Of a DNA stretch of 64,000 nucleotides, positions 1-12,228 are shown piece by piece. The DNA comes from Schistosoma mansoni (taxonomy: Eukaryota > Platyhelminthes > Trematoda > Strigeidida > Schistosomatidae), in the NCBI RefSeq assembly GCF_000237925.1, contig NW_017386001.1:124001-188000 (forward strand), in the 5' to 3' direction. The notes below the pieces were generated by a model. That model worked only from the letters and a program-made list of their open reading frames with translations. It had not been told where the DNA came from and did no database searches. The position numbers and the translations under genes are program-made. Position 1 is the first letter of the stretch. The number at the start of each line of letters is the position of its first letter.

Positions 1-384
1 TTTAAGTGAAACTCTCAATTGATTCAAATTAAATAATTTCATGGTATCCGTTAAAATTAGTTGAATAAATCATAGTAATTTAATCAAAAATAAGAAATGT
101 TTTAGGTCATCAATGTATAATTCAAGTTCAAATGTAAACGAGACAGTTTCTATGTTCTAATAATCATTCATTTAGACTTTTAATGGTTTTCCATAAAAAT
201 CTTATGAAAAAATGGGATTGTAAAGACTTATTGAAAAACGAACTTGCATGTTTATACGTATTGGTTGTTTGAATTTCTCATTGATGTTTAGGACTAAAAC
301 TGTTCAGTTTTTTTGGCATACGTGCCTCCTGTACGGATTCCCGCCATATTACCGTTAATACACAAGGATTTTAAGAAGAGATGG
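1..384. other. AT-rich sequence, no gene seen
   Basis: No coding exon, RNA gene or clear repeat is visible on either strand. Confidence 0.5.
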
Positions 385-525
385 ATGATCACTAGCAATA
401 GAATCCAGGATACGCATTCGTCTTATTCGATATAAGCTACCTTAATGTACCTGCATCCTACGACTGACATCTACTCCGGGACTCGAACCCAGGACCGTTC
501 TCTTCAAACGACATTACGTTGTTCA
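385..525 (-). repeat. Decayed Smalpha-type SINE with ruined hammerhead
   Basis: Read on the minus strand, the block has a tRNA box-B-like stretch (GGTTCGAGTCCCGG) followed by GATGCAGGTACAT and, further on, GTATCCTGGAT. These match in order the intact Smalpha-type copy at 55.0-55.2 kb. The hammerhead core between them (CTGACGA and GGACGAAA there) is no longer recognisable, so this is an old, inactive copy. Confidence 0.55.
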
Positions 526-559
526 ATTAACCTACTTTGTATGTCGTAATATCAGGTGG

Positions 560-705
560 TTGAAGGTAGTCAGCAGGAAACCCTGTGCCTGAGTTTCATA
601 CTAGATGGAACTCATCAACAATGATGCTCCTTGTGGGACTCAAGACCACGTCACCCAACTGCATAGTCAGGGATGTTACCATTGAGTCTTTTAGACTACT
701 GGCAA
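560..705 (-). repeat. tRNA-like SINE fragment
   Basis: On the minus strand a tRNA-like head is visible: an A-box-like TGGTAACATCCCTGACT and, about 35 bases on, a B-box-like GGTCTTGAGTCCC. No cloverleaf with a proper acceptor stem is apparent, so I read it as a tRNA-derived SINE and not a tRNA gene. It differs from the hammerhead SINEs elsewhere in the window. Confidence 0.4.
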
Positions 706-2640
706 CACCGAGGCTTGATCTGTAGAATCTGATCAATACTGAAGGGATAGATATCGGTCATCATTCACTTCACTTTTTGAACTAGAAATATGACTCAGTT
801 GCATTGTAGTAATACTTCTAGTAATACTGTAGTGAATGAGAACACCAGTGTGGACAACTAAAAACGTTTCAAAATCACAGGACTTCTTAGTGAAATCTGA
901 GTACCATATAGTAAATACTTCATTTGAAAAATATCAATCGATTGTCTCGGACTTGATTGTTCCTTTGTTTCCAAACCAATCACTCTCTGTTCTCGTCCTC
1001 TTCTCTTTGATCTTCTTAGCCTTCTGACACCAGGTATTGCACTTTGCATTGATACTTATATCCGTCGACATCAGTAGCGCACACCACAATACTAATTATG
1101 ACAATTTTTTCTAACAAGTCATGAACAATCTTTTGATATTTTTTTGTTCTTTCAGATGTTCCCAATGTTTATTGCGTGACTAACAATTCATCGTCGGGTA
1201 AAATACAACTGATGATTACCACTTAAATAGCTTACCATTATTATTCATAAAAATAATTCATTTTGTTGATAAACATTTGCTAAAAGTGTACAATATGATA
1301 AAGTGATAGACATCAATGAAAGCCCAGATGTTAAACCGACTACCTCAGGTAATTTGAGTTTTACTTCATAATCGTTCCTCTGGGTCGTGAACTTTTTCAT
1401 TATGAAGCTAGTCCCACAATGTACATACTCATTATTTTATCCTAGTTTAAATAGATATTTGTATATATCAGATATGATTGGAGCTCAAAATACCGGCAGT
1501 TATTTTAAGAGGACTGAACACTAATGCTTAGACTTGAACATTAGTCTATCTCAATACACTCCGTAAGTAAACATAAACCATAAGATCCGAACGCTTCTCA
1601 GCAACCACTAATCATTTGACTGTCAAAGTGAAATACACCCGGCATCGAATTCCATACCTGACTCATTAATGTTCTAGGAACGTTTATGAATACCTTCCCA
1701 TTCAGTCTTTCTAAACCATATTTCCAAGACTAAGTCTTTCTTTTTATCATTGCAACTACATTGTCTTGGTCTCGTTTATTTTCATCTCGTTCTACTAACC
1801 AGTTATGGGAACCTGGGCCAATCCATATGTGCCAGGCTCTATTTTGGTATCTGTTTAGCCAGTTTACGCTCACATGTGAATCGTCGTTTCTTTTCACAGC
1901 GTAATTAGACAATAGTAACAAGTTTCTTTAATAGTCAACTTGCTGCTTTGGGATATGTCTAAGTAATTTTTCTGATGAACACTAAGCTTGTAACAACAAA
2001 GGACCTATACTTCTATCAAGCAGTATTGATGTCGCTAGTATCCTTGCAGCACCGCACACGTATTATTTGTACGATTGAGTTAACGGAGACCGAGTTAAAG
2101 GGGAAGATATCATTACTAAAATTCCATAGAACCACCACTAAAATGGCTTTAAACATGGTTATCCACTACCATTGGAACCTAAACTGACACGCATGAGTGA
2201 CAAGTATCAAGTTGTTTTGTTTGCAGACTGATCTGATAGGTGATCGACTTGATGTCAATCAAATACAATGAGTTGAGTGCGATGCATACCACTAGTGTAT
2301 GAGGTACGTCTAAGTTATGAATTTATTGTCAGCTAAATGAGTAAACAACACAGTTTAATCTCATAAATGAATCTCAAAAAGATTAGAGCACTTTGACTTA
2401 ATGCGGTAAAATTTCATGGTGTAAAGCGACAACACTTATCATCATAGTCTCCTGACTTATTATTTTTCATCAAGATAAAGGAACTAAGAGAGAATACGTA
2501 CTTCAGACATGAGCATTTATGTTAGTCGGGAGTATAAGGGTCATTATACTGGAGATTTTCCTCTCCGTGACCAGTTATAATTCGGCTCAGATGTGTACCA
2601 CAAAACTGAAATGTAGGTTATAGGTGTCAATAGTAGGAAT
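706..2640. other. Intergenic, no gene recognised
   Basis: Only short open frames are present (longest about 70 codons). None shows a recognisable domain or sensible splice sites. I see no convincing repeat in this stretch. Confidence 0.45.
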
Positions 2641-4255
2641 TGTTAAGTCGGTTATTAATAATCAACGTAGGATTTGGCACAAATTAGCATGAGTCTGAGA
2701 TGTTGCGCCGCGTCGGCACAGAGATTGATAAGAACTCAGTCAAGAAGTAGAACCTGGCACCCATGTACATCACCTTAAGTTGTCATACCTAATTTGGACA
2801 GAGATGAGATTGTCAAGTTAAATACTAGAATAGTAGAGGTAGTAACAGTGTCAGTGGTAATAAGAAAGGTTAGACATCGAAGACACAGTTCGGAAAAATA
2901 AAACCCAGTGAAATAAAAACGACAGTGACGAAGAATTTGGTGGAAGACAAAGAACGGATGTACATGCGTCATTGCAAACGTTTTTGAGCCAAGCCATTCA
3001 AATTCTCTAACCACTATGTTAATCACGCAAACCAGGTAATCTATACATATTAACATGGCTCTGTTCAATTGTCAGTGACTTTATATGATGCCATGTTTTG
3101 CTTTAGCAACCCTTAGCTTTCTACAACTTCTATATCAGAAAATATCGTCCATCGACGGAGGCGATGGTTGGGGATACATAATATCTTGACCATCACAGGC
3201 GATGAAGACTTATTACCTCATTAATCGACTTGTCATCTGTACCTATTACCTTATCCTTAACACAGACACTGGTTGCTCGGTAGTCCCAAAATACATGAGC
3301 AATGATTCGAAGACGCTCATGATCGAATACTAGAAGGCTACGGATATCCTTTATTCTTAATGGTCATGCTTCGAATCCATAAAGTAGGACAAAGCGAACT
3401 GCTGCATATTAAACTCGCCCTGTTATTGGAAGATGGATAACTCGCCTAGGCTACAAGGGACGCCAGTTGATAAAAGCCAATCGGGCCTCCTGAATATTTG
3501 CCGAGATTTCGTCAGACTCCAATCCACCAGGATTGATGAGGCTGCCAATATAAGTGAAGCAGTCGATAACCTCATCTACTTTACTCCCTACCATTAATTC
3601 AGACGCTGACACAAACCGATCTTGGAGTAGCATTTTAAAGCTAAAGGGAGGAAACCGCATCCCAAGCAAGTTTGCAGTGCTGCTTAAGGTGGTTAGAAAA
3701 CTGCATTTTGTCACCAGAAAGAACCATATTATCTGTGTATTCTAAGTCACCAAGTGAATCTTCTGGTAAAAGACCAATTCTTGATGTCAGACGATACAAG
3801 TGTTATCTCTAAGTGTGTCTATGACGAATTTAAATCAAAATAGGGAAAGCGGATAGACCTGATGGACAGTTTCGATGACAGCTTGTCATAAGCTGACTCA
3901 ACCTGGAGTATTCAAGTAGAAAGCCTGTACAAGGTTGATGTACTTCTTTAGTATACCCTCTAACGACAAATGATGCAATAGGAACTCTCAGTCAATGGAG
4001 TTGAGTGGTACCTTGAGGTCAAGGAATATCATTGTGGCCGTACGTCGAAAAGTATGTCTGTGTTCCAGGACCTGAAGTAGGGCGAATATTTTGTTCAGAT
4101 CAAAGATCGGCCTAGTTTTCTTGTCACGGACCTTAGTCAAGCGCCCGAAGATTTTTGAAGCTAATATTCTAGACACTAGAACGTCAGTCTGTAATTCATT
4201 TGTGGTTGTCACAAGAGAATGTCATGGCAATAAAAGTGGATCAATGTCTCGGAAA
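2641..4255 (-). mobile_element. LINE family R, 3' fragment (reverse transcriptase part)
   Basis: Minus-strand frames carry worn LINE reverse-transcriptase pieces. About 4,212-3,988 reads LVSRILASKIFGRLTK and FRRTATMIFLDLKVP. About 3,714-3,451 reads the block GSLINPGGLESDEISANIQ, then ARLAF. The same blocks recur in the copy at 37.9-41.7 kb and on the plus strand at 44.6-45.7 kb. The non-coding part at about 2,641-3,100 matches the 3' end of the 37.9-kb copy. Several frameshifts and stops; the endonuclease half is missing, as expected for a 5'-truncated LINE. Confidence 0.7.
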
Positions 4256-4779
4256 AGTATGTAGGACCATCAACCCACCTTCGTACACAACCATTTGTTT
4301 TTTTATTTCAAACATAACTTTCAGGTCTACCTAGTTTTCTTACAAATGCTAACTACTTTTTTATCGGATGCACTACAATTACGAGTCAGTGAAGAACAGA
4401 CCCATTTCTTCTTATCAGATAGATTGAATTCTAAAGTGCAATAATGTTTTGGCACCTTTTAGACCTATCCGTTTTTAGATTTATCGTTTACTCGCTCCGC
4501 ACTTTAACTTTATAATTCCGTTTAAAAATATTATTATTAAGTTGACCAGACACAAAATAAGTTTAAAAAGCCTTAGTAGGACCCCAAATAAGCATTAGAA
4601 AACAGCAGAAAAGTTAGACAAATTGTTCTATATTGGATCACCTCTGCACAATTTTAGCAGAATAGAAATACCGACCAGCTGGAAGTATTAAATGAAGCTT
4701 TTTTCTTACAGATTTCCATAGAGTAGAAAGAAGCAATCAGTATTACTATGATGAGAAAGTGGGTAGATATAGTCAGTGA
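4256..4779. other. Downstream flank of the 14-3-3 gene
   Basis: AT-rich sequence past the 14-3-3 stop codon (the gene runs right to left). It should include the 3' untranslated region. A weak minus-strand AATAAA candidate lies near 4,300, within a T-rich run on the plus strand. No other feature seen. Confidence 0.4.
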
Positions 4780-7112
4780 TCACTTTTTGTCACCCTTAGG
4801 AGAAGCAGTATCCTTTTCGCCTAAAGAAAATGATTACACAACAAAGAATGCTTACCTTCACTATTTGAGGTCCAAAGTGTAAGATTATCCCTTAATAGTT
4901 GCATAATTATTGTTGAATCTTTGTAACTTTCTTCCGATAACGTATCTAGTTCAGCAATAGCCGAATCAAACGCTACTCTTGCACATTTGCACGCTTGTTC
5001 AGAGTTATTAAGAATTTCATAATAAAACACTGAGAAGTTTAGGGCAAGACCTAGTCGAATAGGATGAGTAACAGGAAGTTTCTCAGCGTCCTCTGCCGCT
5101 TTTTTATATGCACAAAGACTGTTTTCGGCCGCATCTTTTCTTTGATTCCCAACAGAATACTCGGCTCTATAACGATGGTAATCGCCTCTCCTAAACAAAA
5201 AATGCACTGAAACTAAAACAATACTAACATTTTATTTAAGAAGACTTTTGATTCGTCTGAAACAGCTTTTGGCAACAGGCAGTTATCCAGAAGGTTCAAA
5301 ATACTCGTGCATATTTCGTCTAACTCTTTTTCCACTTCTTTTCGAAATCGCTTGGTTATATGTATTTCGTCTGATCCCTTAGCTTCATCTTGGCTCTCCT
5401 TTGAATTTATTATTCTCCACGATGATCGGCGGGCACCAATGACGTTTTTGTATGCAACAGACAGAAGGTTTCGTTCTTCAACTGTAAGTTCAGTCTCGGT
5501 ATTCGTAGCTATTTCGATCATGGCTTTAACCATTTCTAAAAAGGGTTATCGCGATTAGTATAGTGATTACTAGTCCAATTAAGTTAAGCCGTGACATAAA
5601 GTTCATTATTCAGATGTGAACCATGAATTGATATCATGCCTGGATTTGATGCAAATTGTACCCAAGATCTTCAGACAAATGCAAACAAATTTCTAAAAAC
5701 CATTTGAATAATCAGTGTGGCGAAACGAGATAACGTGGGCTTACCAAGGCACTAAAGACCGAATCGTACTACTATGACCTTGCATTTAAGAGATTTGCGC
5801 GACAAAAAGAGCAGTGCATTGGAATATATTGAGAACCAAAAACTAATGATGTGAAAGTACAATGAAATTACAATGTCATCTTTCCTATGATTAGGAATTT
5901 CGATTCGGTTAAAAAACTCGGTGACGATCTTTGAGCGACGGTAAAGATATCCCGTGAATGTTCGCCTGCTAACCAGAACTAAGTAAGGGTTACAGACCAA
6001 TGCAAAGAATCCGAATTTTAATCCACAGTTGGTGGTTAAGGGGAGGAACTAGACTTAGGGTTATCATCACGAACTGACACCAGCTAAAACGCCAAAACGT
6101 TATTTTGAAAAATAGATGCATGAATTTTCCGCTAAAATACAAGGCCTGTTATCTTATATCTGCCTGGTTCGTTCATAAATCATAGTCTCGTTAGAGACTG
6201 TATTCTGAAACCAGAAACCAAGGGGACATTACGTTAGGTAGTAAATGTCTTTCTAGACCGATTCAATTGTGGTTGGGTGTCAACATACAGTAATCGGACC
6301 AAAAACGTCTGAATAGGTTCTGCATATCAACAGCAGTCATGCATAGTAAGATTAAGTATATGATAAAAGCAAAATGTGTCGATAAAAGAGAACGCTGGAC
6401 ATACATTTCCTGGGGTTTATTCGCGCTTTTGTGATCTATTTTAGACTGTTTGGTTTTCAACCTGCAAAACGAGCACAAGATGTTGTCATTTCTTCATGTG
6501 GTTAGCATTCATTTTGACTTTACGGACTGGCAAATCGTATAAGTTCGACAGAAACACAAGGTAACAGTCATTGTATATTGACTTCCGGTTATTAGGCAAT
6601 TGCAATACGTAGGTTATACAGCACTAGTCCAATCCCCCCTTAGTATTTAAAGGACTTGGCAGCTAACAATAACACTGCTCACCGGGAAGTTTCACTCCTA
6701 TCAAGAGCATATATGATCGAACACATGCAAAATGTGTGTTCCCTGTAATACCATACATTTGGATTATTAGGACAGGTAGACATTTGGGGAGACAAAGTGG
6801 GATATCCAGCTAGAAGATTGAAATGGGTCAACCAAAATATGCTGACTGGAGGAAATATACAGGTTGGGGTCAGAAGTAATAAAATAATATACAAAACATC
6901 ATGGGAACAGTTGATGCCAGTTGTTGAAGTTCATTCATATATATTGCACATACAGAAGGCATGTGCAAGCAAATTAACACACATACTTTTGTCCAAAGTG
7001 TTTGCAGATATATGGAACAAAATATTTAAAGAGCTTTTGACTCACCATCATATCGTTCAGCTTGTTCACATAATTTTGCGAGAACAATGTTCCTTTCCCT
7101 TAACTCATCCAT
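4780..7112 (-). CDS. 14-3-3: 14-3-3 protein, complete four-exon gene
   Basis: Phosphoserine/threonine-peptide adaptor of the cytoplasm, expected to act as a dimer. Exons on the minus strand: 7112-7046, 5535-5229, 5190-4856, 4820-4780. All junctions are GT-AG and keep frame (750 nt, 249 aa plus stop). Introns are 1,510, 38 and 35 bp; the two tiny ones are typical of schistosomes. The start [20 protein letters not shown] matches the family N-terminus, with the [10 protein letters not shown] helix crossing the first junction. Binding residues seen: K52 and R59 in [10 protein letters not shown]131-Y132 in GDYHRYRAE, the Asn of [12 protein letters not shown] (about 177) and the Asn of LLRDNLTLW (about 228). 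Length is normal for the family. Odd points are FLNKM where most members have an aromatic residue before KM, and a short Lys-rich tail ([12 protein letters not shown]). The isoform class was not settled; the MDE start recalls epsilon. No close gene partner is visible. Confidence 0.93.
5536..7045 (-). other. 14-3-3: First intron of the 14-3-3 gene
   Basis: Donor GTGAGT after the codons for ERYD and acceptor TTTTTAG before AAATGGTT. The intron splits a Glu codon (G|AA). I see no gene, structured RNA or clear repeat inside it. Confidence 0.8.
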
Positions 7113-7552
7113 GGCCAAAACTCAAAGGTTGAACGGATGCACGTGTTAAGGACGCTGATTGACTGTAACAAACAACAATGAGGCAAAGCTAAGAGTATAG
7201 TTTTGATTACTTCATGAATGTAACGTACCTGACTATCAAGAAAATACAGAAAAGTACACCCGAAAACTTGCTTCATCTAACACCTGGTTGTTCGAATAGT
7301 TGTTTGACATCCGAGCGCGCTTTGCGAAAGACATTCTTAGTACCCTATGTGATTTGCATTTCTCAAACTTTTGCTGTATCCTTACGCAACAAAAGCGCCA
7401 TCTTTGATCTAAAGAATCTGTTCTGGGCTCTTCCGGCAAACTTATATCTTCCAGCGCAGGCTCTCCAAGTGCAACTGTGGTCTTCGGAAATTCTGTAGGC
7501 GACTGAACCCCCGTCAACAGGATAAAAATAGGTTTAGTGTCACTGTCAAAAA
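7113..7552. other. 14-3-3: 14-3-3 upstream flank and possible LINE 5' edge
   Basis: This stretch should hold the 14-3-3 promoter and 5' UTR (minus strand). The part past about 7,205 has overlapping open frames on both strands and may be the 5' edge of the plus-strand LINE that follows. No motif decides between these readings. Confidence 0.3.
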
Positions 7553-10500
7553 TGCTGAACAGCCTATGCTTTGTATTTGAATCATTTAGTGAATTGGCTG
7601 TGCAATCTACCCCTAAGAGTGTTCAAACAGTCAGCCAAGGGCACGAGAATCTGAAACGCGATCATCAGGAACATTCCTGAAGCATCTCGCGAAACTTTTT
7701 CTCGTGAGAGAAATGTTATTGTGCAAGGTATCTCAAAAAACACAGGCCCCGACAACACAGACTATGATATTCTGAAGTGGAAATTCATAAAACAGTCCTT
7801 TAAGCTCAAGAACATAATAGCTGAGCAAGTAGTGTGACTAGTCAAGAAGAACGGAGACCGTAGACCCTTTCTAATGGAAAAAATCTTCCCATCCCCCCAT
7901 GTAGCGGCTGCCACTCCCCAACCCTTTTGTGCAAACAGACGTTGGTTGACAGCTGGACTCCAAATGCAAACGGACAGGCCATATAATGCAAGGGTCAAGC
8001 ACAAAAGCCAGTTAAGGCTGATTATTCCACTTGTAGACTGTGAAGATTATGGAAAAGACATGGAGAGGACATGGGGTATCACCTTGGAAAACTCAGTTCA
8101 GATAGGTTGCCTATTTATTCACATAAGGCTCATTGATATAAACAGGACGAGGAGGCTCACTCGTCTCAAACTCAAGGCATAAACTGCCTATATATGAACG
8201 CTGAGAGCTTACCGAATGAAATGGATGAGTTGCGTAAACTCAATGATTTTAATGACTCTCATGTGATAGGAAACCCTAAAACATGAATATATTCTCAAAT
8301 GATGGGCTAGAGGCTTGTACCATGCGACACATCTTTGTTTCTCAACGAGTGAAAACAGGAGTGGGCCGAGGAGTAGCCCTGTACCCTTGATCTTGCTTTG
8401 TGGCATATGAAATGAATACTCAAGAGTTTATCAGTTTTGATGAATCTTTATGGTGCTCAGTGAGATTATCTGACATCTCGAGGTGTCTAGTTGGAGTCAT
8501 CTACAGGAGGCCCATGTTCTGGAGAAATTATCCCACTCTACTGGTCTTGGATACATTCGTGTCCTGATCCTAGGAGACTCATATCTTCCTGAAATCAACT
8601 TCGCTGAACATAAATACATTGAAGGTGACAAATTTACCAAAAGCTGATTCCTCAACCTCACAGAAGATCTGGAATTATTCGAAAATGTCAAGTCAGCGAA
8701 TCGTTAGAGAAATGGTCAGACTCCGTCGCTCTTAGACTACGTATTTATAAACGAGGACCTCTAAATTGAGAGCCCCTCAATCTTGGCTCTTATGGGTAGA
8801 AGTGGTCATGCTGTCATAGCCTTAGATCTTATCAATGAAACCGAGCTAAGATATCCTATTAACAACGGGGATTGGAATTTCAAACGGTTGGGTGAGTCAG
8901 CTTCACAGGTCAATCTACAGTAGGTGAACTGATAGGCTCACCCTCAACTTGATGTGGACGTTCATTTCTTTCAGCACCCGATCTCATGTGCCACAAGATA
9001 ATCTGTCTCAAAAACGGTCCCCAAAAATCACGAGCAACGTATGATCATCAAGATTCTCACTCTCCGAATGTCAAGACTCAAAAAACACTACTGGGAGGAA
9101 TAAAAGAGGACGAGTGATAACAGGTAGTTCAAACATGCAAAAAACCAATGCTCAAAGGTAAAATCAGAAGACAGGCTTCAGTGTCAGGTAAGGCTAATCG
9201 ACAAATTTGCCTGAAATCCGTTGAGCTTATTCCGCCGAGCAGCTTTATTTCGGCGTGCCAAAACCGGAGTTTCCGAGGTGCTAGGTCCGCATGCTCAAGC
9301 CAACAACGACGGTATTGCCTCTGGTCTTCTGCAGAGTAGTATCTTCGAATATTTCAACCATCCAAAGCAAACTGCAGTGACGATAGCTTCACCTGCAACA
9401 CAAGAGGGATCTGAAAAGGAAACCTGACCATTGAATTGGTGTATCAGAGATTTCAGCATTCAAACAAGGGTATTTCTACTTGCCTGTATAGGGTTGATTC
9501 TGTCAGACTGAGCGAAGCAGCTTCAATTTCGGCAAAAATGTCTAGTGTAATGATTTCACATTTACCAAGATGAGGTACAGTGACAGAAAATCGGAAGTTG
9601 GTTTACAGTACACTAACTTTTAAAACAGGTTGACACAGCTAACCCTCAGGCCACCGGCCAATACAACTTTTCTCAATACCCTTAAAAATTATGAAGTCAT
9701 TAATATACAATGGTTTTCATGACTACATACCAAACATAAACCTCTGTTCACCCCAACAGAATGGTTATAAGAATGGTTGCACTTGTATAATCAACCTGAT
9801 GACCACAGTGGATAGATGGACAACCATATCTGATAGCAAGGAGAGGGTTGATGTCATGTTCCTTAACTTTTAGTAAACTGTTGGTGGGTCCAATCATATG
9901 CGCTTTATCAATAAGCTCAAATGATTGTGTATGAAGTCACCATTAATTGATTGACTCACTTCGTATCTAGCTAATTGACTTAATAAGGTCAGTTTAAACC
10001 CCATTTTTTCCCAGACTACAGAATGTCCTGATGGGCTCCATCAGAGTTCAGTACTAGGACCTCTTCCTTTCTCAGTTTGTATGAAGGAGCTTCCTCAGAA
10101 AGTGTTATTTGACTTGTTAGTTTTCTCTGGTGATGTGAAACTCTGGAGAGATGTTTGTAACCAGTATAATCGTCTGCCACTTCAGGAGGATATGACTGGA
10201 CTTCAAAGTTGATCGGATAACAAGAGACTTACTTCTGACACTTCAAAGTGTAAAGTAGTTCATCTGAGATATGTTGCGGACTACGCTTACTACTCTCTTC
10301 AAGGGGAACCTTGTTATATCTTGTGGCCGAGTGGATGCCTAGTTAATGTGTGACTTGAAAAGACCGCCAATCAGGGAGCAGCAAATTATCGGTTGGAACA
10401 GTGACACACGAAACCGTACGAGCAGTCTACAGTGCTAAAGGGTCCTGTGATCTGCCTAGCCCAACCAGTTAAGTCCAAAACACCAATAACAGCCTCAGTG

Positions 10501-10990
10501 GTATGAATCATTATTCACAAACATACTGGGTTTTTATATACCAACCAAATAGACCACATAGACCCATAAAATAAAAAATAACATTTGTACAATATTTAGC
10601 CGAATGTGGCTGTGAATAGTAATCAATAAACTGATGATAACTCAAGAATCGTATAGTAATAGTTCAAAGGTCAAAATAAAGCTAATGATAAGAGGAAACG
10701 AATATGATTAGGTTAGTTACAATAGGAAATATATATATAACATTGGTCCACAAATAGTCATCAAAAAACACCATTCAGTTTTCTTCGGGATACAGCAAAC
10801 CTTGAGCTGAAGACGATCTAATTGTGTTGGTACCCTGTGATCTAAAATTTTAAGTTGACAGCAATAAAAATCCCTTTCGAGAAAACCTTTCACCGGTAGC
10901 GCTGCAGCGTATTCTTGGCCATTTCAATGGAAGTACTTTCCACCTAATGTCCAACAGTTTCATTTGACCTTATTTAGAGCATAAAAACAA
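7553..10990 (+). mobile_element. Decayed CR1-like LINE, copy 1
   Basis: Plus-strand frames carry the parts of a CR1-type LINE in order, with many stops and frameshifts. An ORF1-like segment (SRERNVIVQGISKNTG) lies near 7,690-7,750. The endonuclease start (NCLYMNAESLPNEMDEL) is near 8,180-8,240, followed by VIYRRP near 8,500. Reverse-transcriptase pieces lie at 9,691-9,873 (NGYKNGCTCIINLM, DSKERVDVMFLNF) and 10,020-10,110 (SSVLGPLPFSVCMKELP). The palm motif is degraded (FSGDVKLW near 10,125, where YADD is expected). A solo LTR at 10,312-10,797 interrupts the 3' part, which continues after it. Old and inactive. The exact 5' end is uncertain. Confidence 0.75.
10312..10797 (-). repeat. Solo LTR (Gypsy-type fossil), inside LINE copy 1
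   Basis: A 486-bp block starts TGTTATAT and ends TACAGCA, flanked on both sides by the 5-base direct repeat AACCT (10,307-10,311 and 10,798-10,802). It aligns along its length with the blocks at 55,651-56,170 and 60,473-60,970. A TATA-like motif reads on the minus strand in all three, and in the third copy a gag-like start follows on the minus strand, hence the strand call. No internal region is attached, so this is a recombined solo LTR. Confidence 0.8.
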
Positions 10991-11000
10991 AGTTTTCTTG

Positions 11001-11190
11001 TCAGAAGAGGTTTTTGTGGAGATTAAGTATTTTCTCAGTTGAAAGTGTGAGTCAATTTAAGCTAGACCACCATGGAAAACCTGGAAGCACTGGACGGTCG
11101 TTTCGTCCTACTGTGGGACTCCTCAGCAGTTCGCATCCACGATCTTGCTCGCAGGATTCGAACTCAGGCACCACCAGTCTCTCCCCGACT
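11001..11190 (-). repeat. Hammerhead SINE, partial, reverse copy
   Basis: Reading on the minus strand: part of a tRNA-like head (box-B-like GAGTTCGAATCC), then a hammerhead, then a tail with CCAGGTTTTCCATGGTGG and ending near CTCCACAAAAACC. It faces the plus-strand copy that starts at 11,228. At about 11,188-11,227 lies the tail end of another plus-strand unit, joined directly to that copy's head. Confidence 0.75.
11087..11139 (-). ncRNA. Hammerhead ribozyme, core intact
   Basis: On the minus strand the conserved core is complete: CTGAGGA (11,126-11,120), helix II GTCC/GGAC around a short loop, GAAA (11,104-11,101) and the short palindromic helix III leading to GTC just before a C (cleavage after 11,093). 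The very short helix III is the form known from schistosome hammerheads, which often cut better as a dimer. Activity is inferred, not shown. Confidence 0.75.
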
Positions 11191-11227
11191 ATGAGAATAC
11201 TAACTCTCCACAACAGTCCCTTCTGAT

Positions 11228-11600
11228 CATCATCTGCTCACTCGTGACTGACTTCGAGAGGTTAATTCTCGAGTTCTAGTGTGAAGCGGTGACCGGTGGA
11301 GTTCATTTCCTCGTCTGCCGTGAGATATCAACTCACTGATGACCATAGGTGAATGGTTGCTCAACATCGTGGATCAGTTGAAGTTAGACATTGACACCGT
11401 TGGATGCCGGCTCAGTGGTCTATCGGTTAAGGGCTCTGGCTCGAGATTGGTAGGTCTTGGGTTCGAATCTCGCGAGTGCAGGATCGTGAATGCGCACTGC
11501 CGAGGAGTCCCACAATAGGACGAAACGTCCGTCAAGTGCTTCCAGGTTTTCCATGGTGATCTGGCTTCAATGGACTCACGCTTTCAACTATGAAAATAGT
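11228..11600 (+). repeat. Hammerhead SINE, full-length plus copy
   Basis: A 373-bp unit. It has a head with CTCACTCGTGACTG, then a tRNA-like region with box A GGCTCAGTGGTCTATCGG and box B GGTTCGAATCT (about 11,411-11,470), a hammerhead-like segment (11,489-11,540) and a tail ending AACTATGAAAATA. Box A and box B imply RNA polymerase III transcription. The ribozyme core here is CCGAGGA in place of CTGAGGA, so this copy is probably inactive. Confidence 0.8.
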
Positions 11601-12228
11601 GTTTTCTCCCCAACTTCAAAAAAATATGGACACATTGGGACATATCTAGTGGCGAGCCACAAAGTCAGATCCTGAACTCAAACTCAAGTATTATTAGGGA
11701 CGCTTTCAATCACTGGACCAATAACCATTGGAGTATAGGCACCTCAGAAGTGCCCCTGGTGACCTACAGAATTCTAACCCCATGCCCAACCCTGATCCTT
11801 CACTTGGGCTTGGGACCGGCAGTAGCCCCCGGAGCAGCCACAGGCGGCGTTATTTTGACGGACACTTACTAGTTAATACATACATAACGTGGACCTCGTT
11901 TTCTACACATCTTTTATAAGGCCCCAGCAACAGACATTGACGCGTCTTTACCTTTGGATTATACTAATTGAAATATAGATATTCTACCGACCGGTAATCT
12001 CCTACCTTATAACTGAACACTTTACATCTGACATACGTTATATACTCACGGTCTCTGATCCGAGTATTAACCCGGTTATTAAGTAATGATAACTATATAC
12101 TCAGATATATTATATTTCAGTTAGACAAGCTCTTTACTCGCCCAGCTTCAAATTGCGGCAAGTAACTCTAGTAAAAGAAAATTTCACCAACCTCCAAGCC
12201 TATTAAAAGGTCAAAGTCCGTAACCCCT
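11601..12228. other. Sequence between SINE and LINE copy 2
   Basis: No gene seen. The last few hundred bases probably belong to the 5' untranslated part of the plus-strand LINE whose ORF1-like frame opens at 12,229. Confidence 0.35.

Noticed and set aside
1730-1921. 63-codon minus-strand frame with Trp-rich, protein-like composition
   Set aside because: No recognisable family, no splice context and no neighbouring exon; left unannotated.
7236-7517. 93-codon minus-strand frame upstream of the 14-3-3 gene, possibly another exon or a small gene
   Set aside because: No known domain, an equally long frame on the other strand, and the 14-3-3 gene already has a complete start exon at 7,112-7,046. 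Probably chance or LINE edge sequence.
11411-11480. tRNA gene (A and B boxes present)
   Set aside because: The tRNA-like part is embedded in a repeated unit that also carries a hammerhead, and no full cloverleaf with acceptor stem is evident. It is the head of a SINE. The same applies to the tRNA-like blocks at 54.0, 55.05, 59.2 and 59.75 kb.
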